Below are positions 19,007 to 27,784 of a stretch of DNA of 64,000 nucleotides, in pieces. The translations under genes were made by a program, and so were the position numbers. The DNA comes from Actinocrispum wychmicini (lineage in GTDB: Bacteria; Actinomycetota; Actinomycetes; Mycobacteriales; Pseudonocardiaceae). Positions within the stretch are counted from its first letter, which is position 1. The number at the start of each line of letters is the position of its first letter. The stretch covers positions 124,001 to 188,000 of the forward strand of contig NZ_SLWS01000011.1 in assembly GCF_004345645.1 (NCBI RefSeq). The letters run 5' to 3'. The notes under the pieces were generated by a model, which searched no databases, was not told where the DNA came from, and saw only the letters and a program-made list of their open reading frames with translations.

Positions 19007-21724
19007 ATGGCGCACAAGGCATTGCTAATCGGCGCGGCGACCGGTGAACTCAGTGGCGTCGGCAACGACGTCACCGCCATGGCGGACACGCTCGAACGGT
19101 GGGGGTTCAGCAGTGTCCGGTGTGAGCGGGAGAACGCCAGCCGGGCCGCCATTCTCGACGCGTACGAGCGGCTGATCGGGCAGGCCCGGCCGGACGACGC
19201 CGTGCTTGTCTACTACAGCGGCCACGGCGCCTACGCGGCGGATCCCAAGCGTGGGTCCGGCACTCCCAGTCCCAACACCCTCCAGCTGATCGTGCCGACC
19301 GACATCGACGAGTCCACAGAGGACGACTTCAGGGGCATCACCTCGCCCGAGCTGTCCGTCCTGCTGGCCCGGCTGACCGAGCGCACCCGCAACGTGACGG
19401 TCGTACTCGACTGCTGCCACTCCGCCCACATGTCCCGCGTGGGCAACCGGGTCGTGAAGGGACGGACCCGGCCGATCCCCGCGTCGATGATCATGGCCCA
19501 CATCGACATGATCAAGCGCGACGGGTTGGCGCTCGACCTGTGGCATCCGCCAGGCAACCCGTACGCGGTACGGATCGTCGCGTGTGCCCCGGAACAGCAG
19601 GCTTTCGAGGCCGCCAACGCCGACGGCGTGCAAATGGGCTACCTCACCGACGCGCTCACCCGTTACCTCACCAAGGCGCGGACGAGTGGCACGACAGTGT
19701 CCTGGGCGACGGTCATGAACCAGGTGCGGCAGCGCGTGCTCGACGTGTGCGCGAGCCAGCGGCCTGAGGCGGAGGGACCGGCGCGGCGCGTCGTGTTCGA
19801 CACCGCGGAGCTCGATCCGGTCGCGTCCCTGCCGGTCACCCAGGTGCGGGACCGGATCCGGATCGCGGGCGCCCCCTTGTTCGGGGTCCGGCCCGGTGAC
19901 GAGTTCGTCGTCATGCCGGACGACACCCCCGACCCGGACGACGTCCGCAAGGTCGGCGACGTTCGGGTGGACCAGATCGACGGCCAGGCCGCGTACGGCC
20001 CGCTTGTCGCCCGTGACCCGGACACATCCGTGCCGCTCGGCGCCCGTGCCCACCTGATCCGCACCGCCCTGCCCCCGCTGCCGGTCGCGATCGACCCTCA
20101 GCTGGACGCGCTCGTCCGTGCGGTCGGGCCGGTCCCCATCGTGCGGGTGGCCGAGGACGGGGAAACCGCGCCCGTACGGGTGGAAGCCGGCCCCGCCGGG
20201 CTCACCATCCACGACGCGATCGGGCCGCTGCACGCGCCGCACACTGACCAGGCTGTCGTCGTCGCCGGCCTCAAGCGGTTGGCCAGGGCGCGTGCGCTCC
20301 GGTGCCTGACCGAGGAACCAGGGCTGGCGCTGACCACGCCGGTGTCGATCCGGTTCGGCCGGGTGGCCGGCGGTAAGGCCGTGCCGATGCCCCGGTCCGG
20401 CGGGGTGGTCCACTCAGGTCAGTCGATCTGCGTGACGGTCCGGAACGAAAGCGAGATCGCCGAAACGGTTTACGTCTCACTGCTGGACGTCGGTGTCTCC
20501 GGGCAGATCTCGGTGCTCAACCCGTCGTCGCCCAGTGGGATGCGGCTGGCCGCCGGCAAGGAGTACGTCTTCGGCGGCAACGACTTCACCGGGAAACTGC
20601 CGGGTATGGCGGTGAGCTGGCCGGCGTCGATGCCCGCGGACGTGGCCCGGCCGGAGACGATCGTCGTGCTGGTCAGCTCCGAGCCGACCGAGACCCATGT
20701 GCTGACCCAGGCCGGCGTCACCAGCAGGGAGTCGCGGCTGTCCCGGCTGGAACGGTACCTGTGGCAACTGGGCGACGGCCAGGTCCGCGAGGTGGCGCCG
20801 GAGGCCGGCCGGCCGGTGCGGTTCGCCGTGCACACCATCGACTTCGACCTGGTCCCGACCCCCGCCCCGGCCCCGGAGACGGCCGTGTTCCAAGTGGACG
20901 ACCGGCCCACCCCGGCGGCGGTCCTGGGGAACGAACGAGCGGTGTCCCAGGAGTCGACTGTGCGGCTGTACCTCTCGGACCTGGTGGTCTGCCACAACCG
21001 CACGTTCCGGTGCGCCGACGTCAGGTTCGACACCCTGGTCGTCACCGACGGCCCTACCGGCCACCCGGAGTTCCACGTCCACACCGAACGTTTCACCGGC
21101 ATCAACGACGGCGAACGCCTCACGCTGCCGGACGCTCCGATCTTCCGTGGTACGGCCCGAAAGCGCCTGGACATCGCGGTGTGGGTCGCCCCGGACGCGC
21201 CCGTGGACCTGGCCGCTCGGCTGCGGACCGAGAACGCCCGGACAGCGTCCGACCTGATCGACGCCGCACAGGGCATCCTGGCCGGGGCGACGGGTCTCTA
21301 CCGGAACATCCTGTTGGGAACGGAGAACTTCGGAGCCGCCCAACACCTGTCCGTCGACGCCCCGGACTTCTCGTTCCGCTGTGCGGTCCGTCAGGGTAAA
21401 GGTGACGGGTCCGGTTGGCATGGGAGAAGGGACAACGGAATGAGCGAGCAGCGCGTCACCATCGGCGAGCGGTCGTGGGGGGTCGACGGCGCCGAGGTCG
21501 CCACGGTGATGTCCGAGATCGAGCGGGTGATGACCACCGGCGGCCTGGCCAAGCTCTCCCTGCTGGCCGGCGACCGGCCGGTCACCGTGTTCTTCAACGG
21601 CTCCACCACGGTCGTGGTGGACGCCGCCGGCGACGCCCGCCCGACCGAGATCTCCGGCAATCTCAGCCGCCCGACCGAGATCTCCGGCCGCAACGCCCGC
21701 CCCACCGAGATCTCGGGCCGCTGA
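19007..21724 (+). CDS. Caspase-like (peptidase C14) protein with repetitive C-terminal tail
   Basis: 905 residues; GGGAGGA precedes ATG 19007. The N-terminal caspase fold (1-260) has the catalytic dyad His73 in VYYSGHG and Cys137 in VLDCCHS. Residues about 460-560 resemble a DUF4384-type beta domain (SGQSICVTVRNESEIAETVY), and a second beta-rich domain lies at about 620-760. The last about 95 residues start at an internal ATG (21440) that has its own GGAGAAGGG and end in three ten-residue repeats with core RPTEISG. One base of frame shift just before this ATG would give a stop, so the tail could be a separate small gene fused by an indel. It belongs to the caspase families found in actinobacterial conflict clusters; metacaspase relatives cut after Arg/Lys, and the tail is Arg-rich. 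Confidence 0.88.
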   Translation: MAHKALLIGAATGELSGVGNDVTAMADTLERWGFSSVRCERENASRAAILDAYERLIGQARPDDAVLVYYSGHGAYAADPKRGSGTPSPNTLQLIVPTDIDESTEDDFRGITSPELSVLLARLTERTRNVTVVLDCCHSAHMSRVGNRVVKGRTRPIPASMIMAHIDMIKRDGLALDLWHPPGNPYAVRIVACAPEQQAFEAANADGVQMGYLTDALTRYLTKARTSGTTVSWATVMNQVRQRVLDVCASQRPEAEGPARRVVFDTAELDPVASLPVTQVRDRIRIAGAPLFGVRPGDEFVVMPDDTPDPDDVRKVGDVRVDQIDGQAAYGPLVARDPDTSVPLGARAHLIRTALPPLPVAIDPQLDALVRAVGPVPIVRVAEDGETAPVRVEAGPAGLTIHDAIGPLHAPHTDQAVVVAGLKRLARARALRCLTEEPGLALTTPVSIRFGRVAGGKAVPMPRSGGVVHSGQSICVTVRNESEIAETVYVSLLDVGVSGQISVLNPSSPSGMRLAAGKEYVFGGNDFTGKLPGMAVSWPASMPADVARPETIVVLVSSEPTETHVLTQAGVTSRESRLSRLERYLWQLGDGQVREVAPEAGRPVRFAVHTIDFDLVPTPAPAPETAVFQVDDRPTPAAVLGNERAVSQESTVRLYLSDLVVCHNRTFRCADVRFDTLVVTDGPTGHPEFHVHTERFTGINDGERLTLPDAPIFRGTARKRLDIAVWVAPDAPVDLAARLRTENARTASDLIDAAQGILAGATGLYRNILLGTENFGAAQHLSVDAPDFSFRCAVRQGKGDGSGWHGRRDNGMSEQRVTIGERSWGVDGAEVATVMSEIERVMTTGGLAKLSLLAGDRPVTVFFNGSTTVVVDAAGDARPTEISGNLSRPTEISGRNARPTEISGR
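21638..21718 (+). repeat. Three-copy 30-bp in-frame tandem repeat in the caspase tail
   Basis: A 21-base core starts at 21638, 21668 and 21698, giving an exact 30-base period. It encodes RPTEISG three times, followed by NLS, RNA and a terminal R. The third copy has a few synonymous changes, so selection on the peptide is more likely than a very recent slippage product. Confidence 0.85.
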
Positions 21725-21732
21725 CCCCGATC

Positions 21733-21758
21733 GCCGGCCGCCCCCTCGGGCGGCCGGC
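21733..21758 (+). terminator. GC-rich hairpin closing Region A
   Basis: Perfect 10-base arms GCCGGCCGCC (21733-21742) and GGCGGCCGGC (21749-21758), six-base loop, nine bases after the caspase stop. There is no T-tract, as is common in GC-rich actinobacteria. Likely the transcription terminator of the island. Confidence 0.7.
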
Positions 21759-21775
21759 GGCTTAGGCTGGGCACC

Positions 21776-22648
21776 GTGCCCGTCGACTTCCGGCCGCTGG
21801 CCCGGGAAGACTTCCCGGTGCTCCGCCAATGGCTTGCTGCGCCCCATGTCCGCGCCTGGTGGGACGGCGAACCGTCGGACGTCGAGCGGAAGTACGGGCC
21901 GCGGGCGGACGACCCGGAGCCGGTCAGGGTGTTCGTCATCCAACTCGACGGCGTCCCACTCGGCATGATCCAGTGTTGCCGCCTCGACGGCCGTGCCGTC
22001 GGCATCGACTACCTCATCGGCGACAGCGACCGCGTCGGCCAGGGTCTGGGAACCGCGGCGATCGCCGCTTTCACCCGGCTCGTCTTCGACCTGTACCCGG
22101 ACGCCACCACGGTCACCGCGGACCCGGCGCCGGCCAACCACGCGTCCCGTCGCGCGCTGGAGAAAGCCGGGTTTCGCCTGTCCGAGGTGCCCGCGGGCGC
22201 CAACGTGATCTACGTTCGGCACCGAGCGCTCGACGACGAAAGGCCTGCCCCGATGGCTCTCGAGATCATCCAGCCCGACGACCTGGACACGCCGAAGACG
22301 TACAGCCACGTGATCGCCGCGACCGGCAACCGGCTGGTGTTCGTCGCCGGGCAGATGTCCGACGACCTCGACGGCACCCTGATCCACCCCGGCGACCTCG
22401 CGGCCCAGGCGCGGCAGGTGTTCACCAACCTCGGCCGTGCCCTCGCCGCCGCCAGGGCCCGGCCGGACCAGGTCACCAGGATCACCATCTACGTCGTCGG
22501 CCACCGCCCCGAGTACCTGCCGGTGATCGAGGCGGCCAGGATCGAGCTCTTCGGCGCCCACAAGCCCACCGACACCCTGCTCGGCGTGCAGACCCTGGCC
22601 GCCCCCGGCTACCTGATCGAGGTCGACGCGATCGCGGTCACCGACTGA
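21776..22648 (+). CDS. GNAT acetyltransferase fused to a RidA/YjgF-type domain
   Basis: 290 residues from GTG 21776. Residues 1-150 form a GNAT domain of aminoglycoside 6'-N-acetyltransferase-like type: HVRAWWDGEPSDVERKYGP near the start and the acetyl-CoA loop RVGQGLGT at 86-93. From Met160 (MALEIIQPDDLDTP) the protein is a complete RidA-family domain (VAGQMSDDLDG; TRITIYVV; PGYLIEVDAIAV). RidA proteins deaminate reactive enamine/imine intermediates. The fusion is one uninterrupted frame; a weak AAAGG before Met160 means a separately initiated RidA product is possible. Substrates unknown. Confidence 0.85.
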   Translation: MPVDFRPLAREDFPVLRQWLAAPHVRAWWDGEPSDVERKYGPRADDPEPVRVFVIQLDGVPLGMIQCCRLDGRAVGIDYLIGDSDRVGQGLGTAAIAAFTRLVFDLYPDATTVTADPAPANHASRRALEKAGFRLSEVPAGANVIYVRHRALDDERPAPMALEIIQPDDLDTPKTYSHVIAATGNRLVFVAGQMSDDLDGTLIHPGDLAAQARQVFTNLGRALAAARARPDQVTRITIYVVGHRPEYLPVIEAARIELFGAHKPTDTLLGVQTLAAPGYLIEVDAIAVTD

Positions 22649-22715
22649 GTCCCGGGCGAGAACCGTTCGCGAAGCGGCAGTGAAAAGAACTGGTCAGCTG
22701 GGTCAGACTGGCGGT

Positions 22716-24116
22716 ATGGATGATCTGCTGGCCGATGCCGCGGTCCGGGGCAGGCGCTATGTCCGTGACGTTGGTGACCGGGCGGTCGCGCCACTGCCGG
22801 CGGCCGTCGCCGACCTGGCGAAGTTCGACGAGCCGCTGCCGGAGCACCCCGGTGATCCGGGGGAGACGCTGGCCCTGCTCGACGAGGTCGGTTCGCCGGC
22901 GACGGTCGCGAACACCGGGCCGCGGTACTTCGGCTTCGTGACAGGGGGAACGGAGCCCGCCGCGTTGGCCGCGGGGTGGTTGGGGTTGGCGTGGGACCAG
23001 AACAGCGCGTTGCCGGTGATGAGTCCGGTGGCGGCTCGGCTGCACGCGGTCACCACGCGGTGGCTGGTGGATCTGTTGGGGCTGCCGGACACCAGCCAGG
23101 TTTCGTACGTCACCGGTGCGACGATGGCCAACGCGACGGCGTTGACCGCCGCCCGCGACCGCCAGTTGCGTCGAGCCGGGTGGGACGCGCAGGCAGACGG
23201 TCTGTTCGGCGCCCCGCCTGTCACGGTCGTCGCGGGCGAACAGGCGCATTCCACCCTCATCAAGGCCCTGGGCCTGATCGGTCTCGGCCGCGGTCGGGTG
23301 CACCGGGTTCCGGCCGACGATCAGGGCCGGATGCTGGTCGGGCAGCTACCTGACGTGCGGGGGCCGGTGATCGTGTGCGCGCAGGCCGGTGAGGTGAACA
23401 CGGGCGCGTTCGACCGGTTCCCGGCCATTGTGGAGTGGGCGCGGGAACGTGCCGCGTGGTTGCATGTGGACAGTGCGTTCGGGCTGTGGGCGTTGGCCGA
23501 TCCGGGACTCAAGCACCTGACCGAGGGGTTGACCGAGTTCGACTCGTGGGCCACGGACGCCCACAAGTGGCTGAACGTCAGCTACGACAGCGGGTTGGTG
23601 ATCGTGCGCGACCCGGCGAACCTGCGCCGCAGCTTCGCGTCGACAGCGGACTACCTGCCGCCCGACGACGTCTTCGAGCCGATGCACCACACCCCCCAGT
23701 CGTCCCAGCGCGCCAGGCAGATCGAGGTGTGGGCGGTGCTGCGCACGCTCGGCCGGTCGGGTGTGGCCGAACTGGTGGCGAACGGTTGCCGGCACGCGCG
23801 CCGGATCGCCGGCTTGTTGGTGGCCGGCGGCCTGCGGGTGCTCAACGACGTTGTCCTCAACCAGGTTGTCGTCGTCGCCGAGGACGACGAGGCCACCGCC
23901 CGGCTGATCCGGGCCGTCCAGGCCGACGGCACGTGCTGGTGCGGGCCGACGACCTGGCAGGGCCGGCACGCCATGCGGATCAGCGTGGCCGGGTGGAACA
24001 CCACCGACGCCGACATCGACCGCAGCGCCGAGGCGATCCTCCGCTGCGCGGAATTCATAGGTGATGCCAACGCAAGTCATTGGCCTAGCGTGGCGGGCGA
24101 TGACGATCCAGTATGA
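22716..24116 (+). CDS. PLP-dependent group II decarboxylase/aminotransferase-like enzyme
   Basis: 466 residues from ATG 22716; an upstream in-frame GTG at 22680 is less likely because the family starts near MDDLLADAAVRG. The fold-type I PLP signature is clear: the Schiff-base lysine K284 in DSWATDAHKWLN, the aspartate in LHVDSAFG, and the Gly-rich TGATMANATAL. It resembles actinobacterial aromatic/glutamate-type decarboxylases, but the substrate cannot be read from sequence. Its last 17 bases overlap the start of a dead P450 gene. Confidence 0.85.
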   Translation: MDDLLADAAVRGRRYVRDVGDRAVAPLPAAVADLAKFDEPLPEHPGDPGETLALLDEVGSPATVANTGPRYFGFVTGGTEPAALAAGWLGLAWDQNSALPVMSPVAARLHAVTTRWLVDLLGLPDTSQVSYVTGATMANATALTAARDRQLRRAGWDAQADGLFGAPPVTVVAGEQAHSTLIKALGLIGLGRGRVHRVPADDQGRMLVGQLPDVRGPVIVCAQAGEVNTGAFDRFPAIVEWARERAAWLHVDSAFGLWALADPGLKHLTEGLTEFDSWATDAHKWLNVSYDSGLVIVRDPANLRRSFASTADYLPPDDVFEPMHHTPQSSQRARQIEVWAVLRTLGRSGVAELVANGCRHARRIAGLLVAGGLRVLNDVVLNQVVVVAEDDEATARLIRAVQADGTCWCGPTTWQGRHAMRISVAGWNTTDADIDRSAEAILRCAEFIGDANASHWPSVAGDDDPV

Positions 24117-24420
24117 CGACGGGTTCTTCGCCGACCCGCACCCCACCTACGCCCGGCTGCGGGCGCAGGCGCCGAGGGCCTGATCGGCACGCTGGTCGCC
24201 GGCCCGGACCGGGACCTGACCGACCACGAACTGGTCGAGACCGTCAGCCACCTGCTGCTCGCCGGCCAGGACGCCACCACCAACCTGCTCGGCAACGGCG
24301 TCCTGGCCCTGCTTCGCCATCCTGACCAGCTCAAACTGCTCCGGCACGACCCCGGGCTGATCGGTGCGGCCGTCGAGGAGATGATGCGTTACGACGGACC
24401 CACCGCCCGGTGCCGGTCAC
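24100..24420 (+). pseudogene. Cytochrome P450 remnant
   Basis: ATG 24100 opens a typical P450 N-terminus (MTIQYDDGFFADPHPTYARL) that stops at TGA 24181-24183. In another frame from 24180 the I-helix (LVETVSHLLLAGQDATTN) and K-helix region (VEEMMRYDGP) follow directly, so about 150-200 residues between them are deleted. A further shift occurs near 24405, and the heme-binding Cys region is absent. The rest is replaced by the hydrolase gene that enters from the right on the other strand. Confidence 0.85.
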
Positions 24421-26018
24421 CGTGCGCTGACCGGTTCGAACGGCTGGACGTCACCCCGACAGGTCGTGATCTTCGGCGCCGGCGTCGACGGGTCGATCAG
24501 GTAGTCGTACACCGCCTTGTCGACGCAGGCGGACGTGGTCAGCGCCTGGTGGCCCCAGCTGTCGCTCGATACCAGGCGGCTGTTGGGCAGCAGCCGCGCC
24601 ACTTTCACCGCGCTGTCGTAGCTGGTGGCTGGATCCCACAGGTTGCCGACCAGCAGGACGGGCGCGGCGGTGCGACGGTCGAACGGACCCCGGTAGACGT
24701 CTTCGTCCTGCGCGGTCCAGGTGTTCCGCGCGCACTGGACGCTGAGCCAGGAGTAATACGCCCCGAAGTACTTCGTGCTCCGGTCGGCTGCGGCAGGCCA
24801 CGATGTGGCGTCCGCGGCATGCAGGGCATCAGTGCATCCCTTGCCGGAGAAGGCTTCGTAGTGGTTGTCGTAGCCCGACACGGGCGGTGGCGCGGGGTGC
24901 CGGGCCAGGAAGCGCTGCACCACGGCGTCGTGGTCGGGGCCGCCCCCGCCCGGCCCGGTGAGCTGCGCCAGGTCGGTCAGGTCGGCGAACAGGCCCAGGT
25001 ACCCGTCCGGGTCGTGCAACCACTGCTCGGTGTGGCGGATCAGGTTCGCGTACGTGTAGGTGGTCGTGCTGGTCAGCCGCAGCGGGTGGGCCCGCAGCTG
25101 GTCGGCCAGCCGGTCGAACCTGGCCTGGGTGTCCGGGGCGGCGAAGGAACACTGGGCCTGTTGGCACCGCTGCAGCAGCTCGTGCAGCGCGCGGTAGCTG
25201 GCGGCACCGGCGCCGATCCGCTCGAACACCGGCACGTTCGCGGTGGCCGGCGTACCGACGAACCCCAGCGGGTCGACGATGCCGTCCAGGGCCACTGCCC
25301 GGACCCGGTCCGGGAACATGTTCGCGTAGACCTGCCCGAGGTAGGAGCCGAACGACTCGCCGACGAACGTCAGCTTGTCGTCGCCCACGGCGCGCCGCAG
25401 CACGTCCATGTCACGGGCGTCCTCGGTGGTGGACATCGCGGACGTGACCTGCCGTCCGGTGGTTGAGCAGCCCCGGCCGAGTGCCTGGCCCGCGCCGATC
25501 CACGCCCGCTGTTCAGCCGGCGTGTCCGGGACGGGGACGGCGTTGAACGGTGCCTCCGCACGGGCCTGTTCCGCCGCCGTGGCGAAGCACCGGATCTGCT
25601 GGCTGCCGCCGACCCCGCGCGGGTCCACCCCGACGATGTCGAACTTGTCCAGGACGGCCGGGCTCACCACCTGCGGCACCAGGGCGGCGAAGTCCCTGGC
25701 CGAGTCGCCGGGGCCGCCGGGGTTGACGAAGACCGAGCCCACCCGTTGCGCCGGGTTTCTCGCCTTGACCCGCAGCAGCGCCACGTCGATCGTCGCGCCG
25801 CGCGGGTCGTCGTAGTCCAGCGGGAGTCGCGCGGTGGCGCATTCGGCGGTGTCCCGGCACGTCGTCCAGTGCAGGACGGGGGTGGGTACCTGGTCCACCC
25901 GGCGCGCCTCGGTGGGGCTCGTGCGGTCGGGTGTGGTGGCCGTCGCGGCGGCCGGCAGGCCGATCAGGGCCAGGGGTAACAGAGCCGCCATCACAATGCG
26001 GCGTGACGTTGATGTCAT
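24417..26018 (-). CDS. Secreted alpha/beta hydrolase, tripeptidyl-aminopeptidase (SlpD/SlpE) type
   Basis: 533 residues; start set at the ATG (26018) that opens the signal peptide (MTSTSRRIVMAALLPLALIG). The oxyanion motif NPGGPGDSA and a complete triad are present: Ser222 in GESFGS, Asp462 in GNLWDPATS and His490 in SWGHQAL. The C-terminal TAP-like domain is intact. Relatives in Streptomyces remove N-terminal tripeptides from secreted proteins. It is divergent from the methyltransferase gene, and its 3' end has overrun the P450 remnant. Confidence 0.88.
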   Translation of the reverse strand: MTSTSRRIVMAALLPLALIGLPAAATATTPDRTSPTEARRVDQVPTPVLHWTTCRDTAECATARLPLDYDDPRGATIDVALLRVKARNPAQRVGSVFVNPGGPGDSARDFAALVPQVVSPAVLDKFDIVGVDPRGVGGSQQIRCFATAAEQARAEAPFNAVPVPDTPAEQRAWIGAGQALGRGCSTTGRQVTSAMSTTEDARDMDVLRRAVGDDKLTFVGESFGSYLGQVYANMFPDRVRAVALDGIVDPLGFVGTPATANVPVFERIGAGAASYRALHELLQRCQQAQCSFAAPDTQARFDRLADQLRAHPLRLTSTTTYTYANLIRHTEQWLHDPDGYLGLFADLTDLAQLTGPGGGGPDHDAVVQRFLARHPAPPPVSGYDNHYEAFSGKGCTDALHAADATSWPAAADRSTKYFGAYYSWLSVQCARNTWTAQDEDVYRGPFDRRTAAPVLLVGNLWDPATSYDSAVKVARLLPNSRLVSSDSWGHQALTTSACVDKAVYDYLIDPSTPAPKITTCRGDVQPFEPVSAR

Positions 26019-26140
26019 GCCGATCACCGTTCCGTAGCTGTGCCGTCCAGTCACCGGAGTACGTGACCCAGTCGGCGGTGGTGCAGGCACCACTGTGGGA
26101 GCCGGGTCTCATCCACATCGGACCGGGCTACTGTGTCGGA

Positions 26141-26893
26141 GTGAGCACCGACACCCGGATTCCGGTCGCACTGCGAAGGGCGATGACGCTGCTGGCTGAT
26201 CCCCCGGCGGAGCCGGACGTCGGCCGTGGCTATCTCGATCTGCTGAGCGACGCCCCGAGCGCGGACGAGCCGGCCACGAACAGGGGTCTGTTCCAGGCGC
26301 TGTGGGCCTCCGGTCCCGGTTCGATGGCGTACGACACCGTGCAGGGCCTGGCCCGGCGGTTCGCCGGTTCGGCGTTGACCCCGATCTCCTGGCTGGACCT
26401 GCCGCCGGGCGGGGTCGCGGTGGATGTGGGCAGCGGCCCGGGAAACGTCACGGCCGCACTGGCCGACGCCGCCGGGGCGGACGGTCTCGCCCTCGGCGTG
26501 GACATCTCCGAAGCCATGTTGGCCAGGGCGGTGCGCAGCGAGGCATCGCCCGCCGTCGGGTTCATCCGGGCGGACGCGCAGCGCTTGCCGTTGCGCGAGG
26601 AAGTCGCCGACGCGGTGGTGTCCCTTGCGGCGCTGCAACTGATTCCCGATCCGGCCGCGGCACTGGGCGAGATGGTGCGAGTCCTGCGCGTGGGCGGCCG
26701 GCTCGCCGTGATGGTGCCGACTGTGAGCGGCACCTTGGCGGAACGGTTCTTCCGGCTCCTCCCGGACACCGGCGGCGCCCACTTCTTCACCGAGGACGAA
26801 GTGGCGGACATTCTGGAGCAGCACGGCCTGTCCAGGCTCCGCATCCGCCGGTACGGCCCCATCCAGTGGACCCAAGGGTGCAAACATGAGTGA
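26141..26893 (+). CDS. Class I SAM-dependent methyltransferase
   Basis: 250 residues from GTG 26141. Motif I is VAVDVGSGPGNVT; then an acidic LGVDISEAML, a RADAQRLPL segment and motif post-I residues follow, typical of UbiE/Methyltransf_11-type enzymes acting on small molecules. Its end overlaps the start of the NTF2-like gene by eight bases, so the two probably act together, for example in a small-molecule tailoring step. Substrate unknown. Confidence 0.85.
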   Translation: MSTDTRIPVALRRAMTLLADPPAEPDVGRGYLDLLSDAPSADEPATNRGLFQALWASGPGSMAYDTVQGLARRFAGSALTPISWLDLPPGGVAVDVGSGPGNVTAALADAAGADGLALGVDISEAMLARAVRSEASPAVGFIRADAQRLPLREEVADAVVSLAALQLIPDPAAALGEMVRVLRVGGRLAVMVPTVSGTLAERFFRLLPDTGGAHFFTEDEVADILEQHGLSRLRIRRYGPIQWTQGCKHE

Positions 26894-27311
26894 CGTGCCG
26901 GAGACGGACCGCATCGGACAGGTGTTGTCCGAGATGTACCAGTCGCTCTCCGGGCCGGCCGGCGAGCGCGACTGGGCGAAGCTGAGGGAACTCCTGCACC
27001 CACAGTGCAGGCACATCCGCGTCACGCTCGATTCGGACGGCCATCCCACGGTCAAAGTGATGCCGACCCCGGAGTACATCGAGGACGTGGCGCCGTTTCT
27101 GGCCGCGGAGGACTTCTACGAGCTGCAGACCGCGTTGCGCGTCGACATCTTCGGCGACATCGCGCACGCCTGGAGCGCCTACGACGCCCACCACGAACCG
27201 GAATACGACCGTCCTGCCCGCAACGGCGTGAACAGTGTCCAGCTGCTACGGGACGGTTCGGGTTCGTGGCGGATCATCTGCATCTTCTGGCAGAACGAGT
27301 ACCACGACTAG
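26886..27311 (+). CDS. SnoaL/NTF2-like protein
   Basis: 141 residues from ATG 26886, translationally coupled to the methyltransferase. Size, a mixed helix-plus-sheet pattern, the early YQSLSGPAGERDWAKLRELL and the closing SWRIICIFWQNE fit the SnoaL_3/NTF2-like fold, in which a cone-shaped pocket binds or isomerises small molecules. Catalytic residues cannot be assigned. Confidence 0.7.
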   Translation: MSDVPETDRIGQVLSEMYQSLSGPAGERDWAKLRELLHPQCRHIRVTLDSDGHPTVKVMPTPEYIEDVAPFLAAEDFYELQTALRVDIFGDIAHAWSAYDAHHEPEYDRPARNGVNSVQLLRDGSGSWRIICIFWQNEYHD

Positions 27312-27316
27312 GTCGG

Positions 27317-27628
27317 TCAGCTGAGGTGGCCGAGGGCGGTTTCGGCGAGCCGCGGCCACTGTCCGGCGTGCGCGCTGGGCACGGCCACCCAGTCCTTGAA
27401 CGGCCGCTTGGTGCCGGACGGGTCGAACAGTTCGGCTCCCGCCAAAGCCAGGGCGTCGTCGTGCGCGGGGCTGCCCGCGCCGAGCCGGAACGCCAACACG
27501 TCGCCCTGAAGGCACGCGAACGCCTTGCCGTTCGCTTTGAGGGCGCGCTTGCCGAACATGGCACCCGCGACCGCGCCCCGGGAAGCGAGCGTCAGGGCCA
27601 GGTCGTCGAAGATCGCGTCGGCGCTCAC
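27317..27628 (-). CDS. TfoX N-terminal-domain-like protein
   Basis: 103 residues. The start is GTG 27628, with AAGGGAG four bases upstream; longer in-frame extensions lack a ribosome site. AGAMFGKRALKANGKAFACL matches the MFG...dGk.fa pattern of the TfoX N-terminal domain, found alone in many actinobacteria with unknown role. It converges with the NTF2-like gene, leaving only five bases between the two stops. Confidence 0.65.
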   Translation of the reverse strand: MSADAIFDDLALTLASRGAVAGAMFGKRALKANGKAFACLQGDVLAFRLGAGSPAHDDALALAGAELFDPSGTKRPFKDWVAVPSAHAGQWPRLAETALGHLS

Positions 27629-27784
27629 GGGGCTCCCTTGTGGAATGGACCGGTCGGTTGCCAGTTTAGGCACGCCGGTGCCGGCAGCCATCCCGACGGG
27701 CCGTCGCGTTCCCGCTGAGCCCCGCGCCGAACCAGTGTGGGACTGTGTGGGTGTGATCACTTCACTGGTGGGTAACCCTCAACG

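Noticed and set aside
21638-21718. 30-bp repeats as a CRISPR or noncoding minisatellite
   Set aside because: Only three copies with no spacers, in frame, encoding a constant peptide and ending exactly at the stop codon.
19007-21724. Caspase tail plus radical-SAM enzyme as a RiPP system (precursor and maturase)
   Set aside because: The radical-SAM protein lacks a SPASM or peptide-recognition domain and is encoded 9 kb away in another operon; the tail repeats lack Cys. The idea remains open but unsupported.
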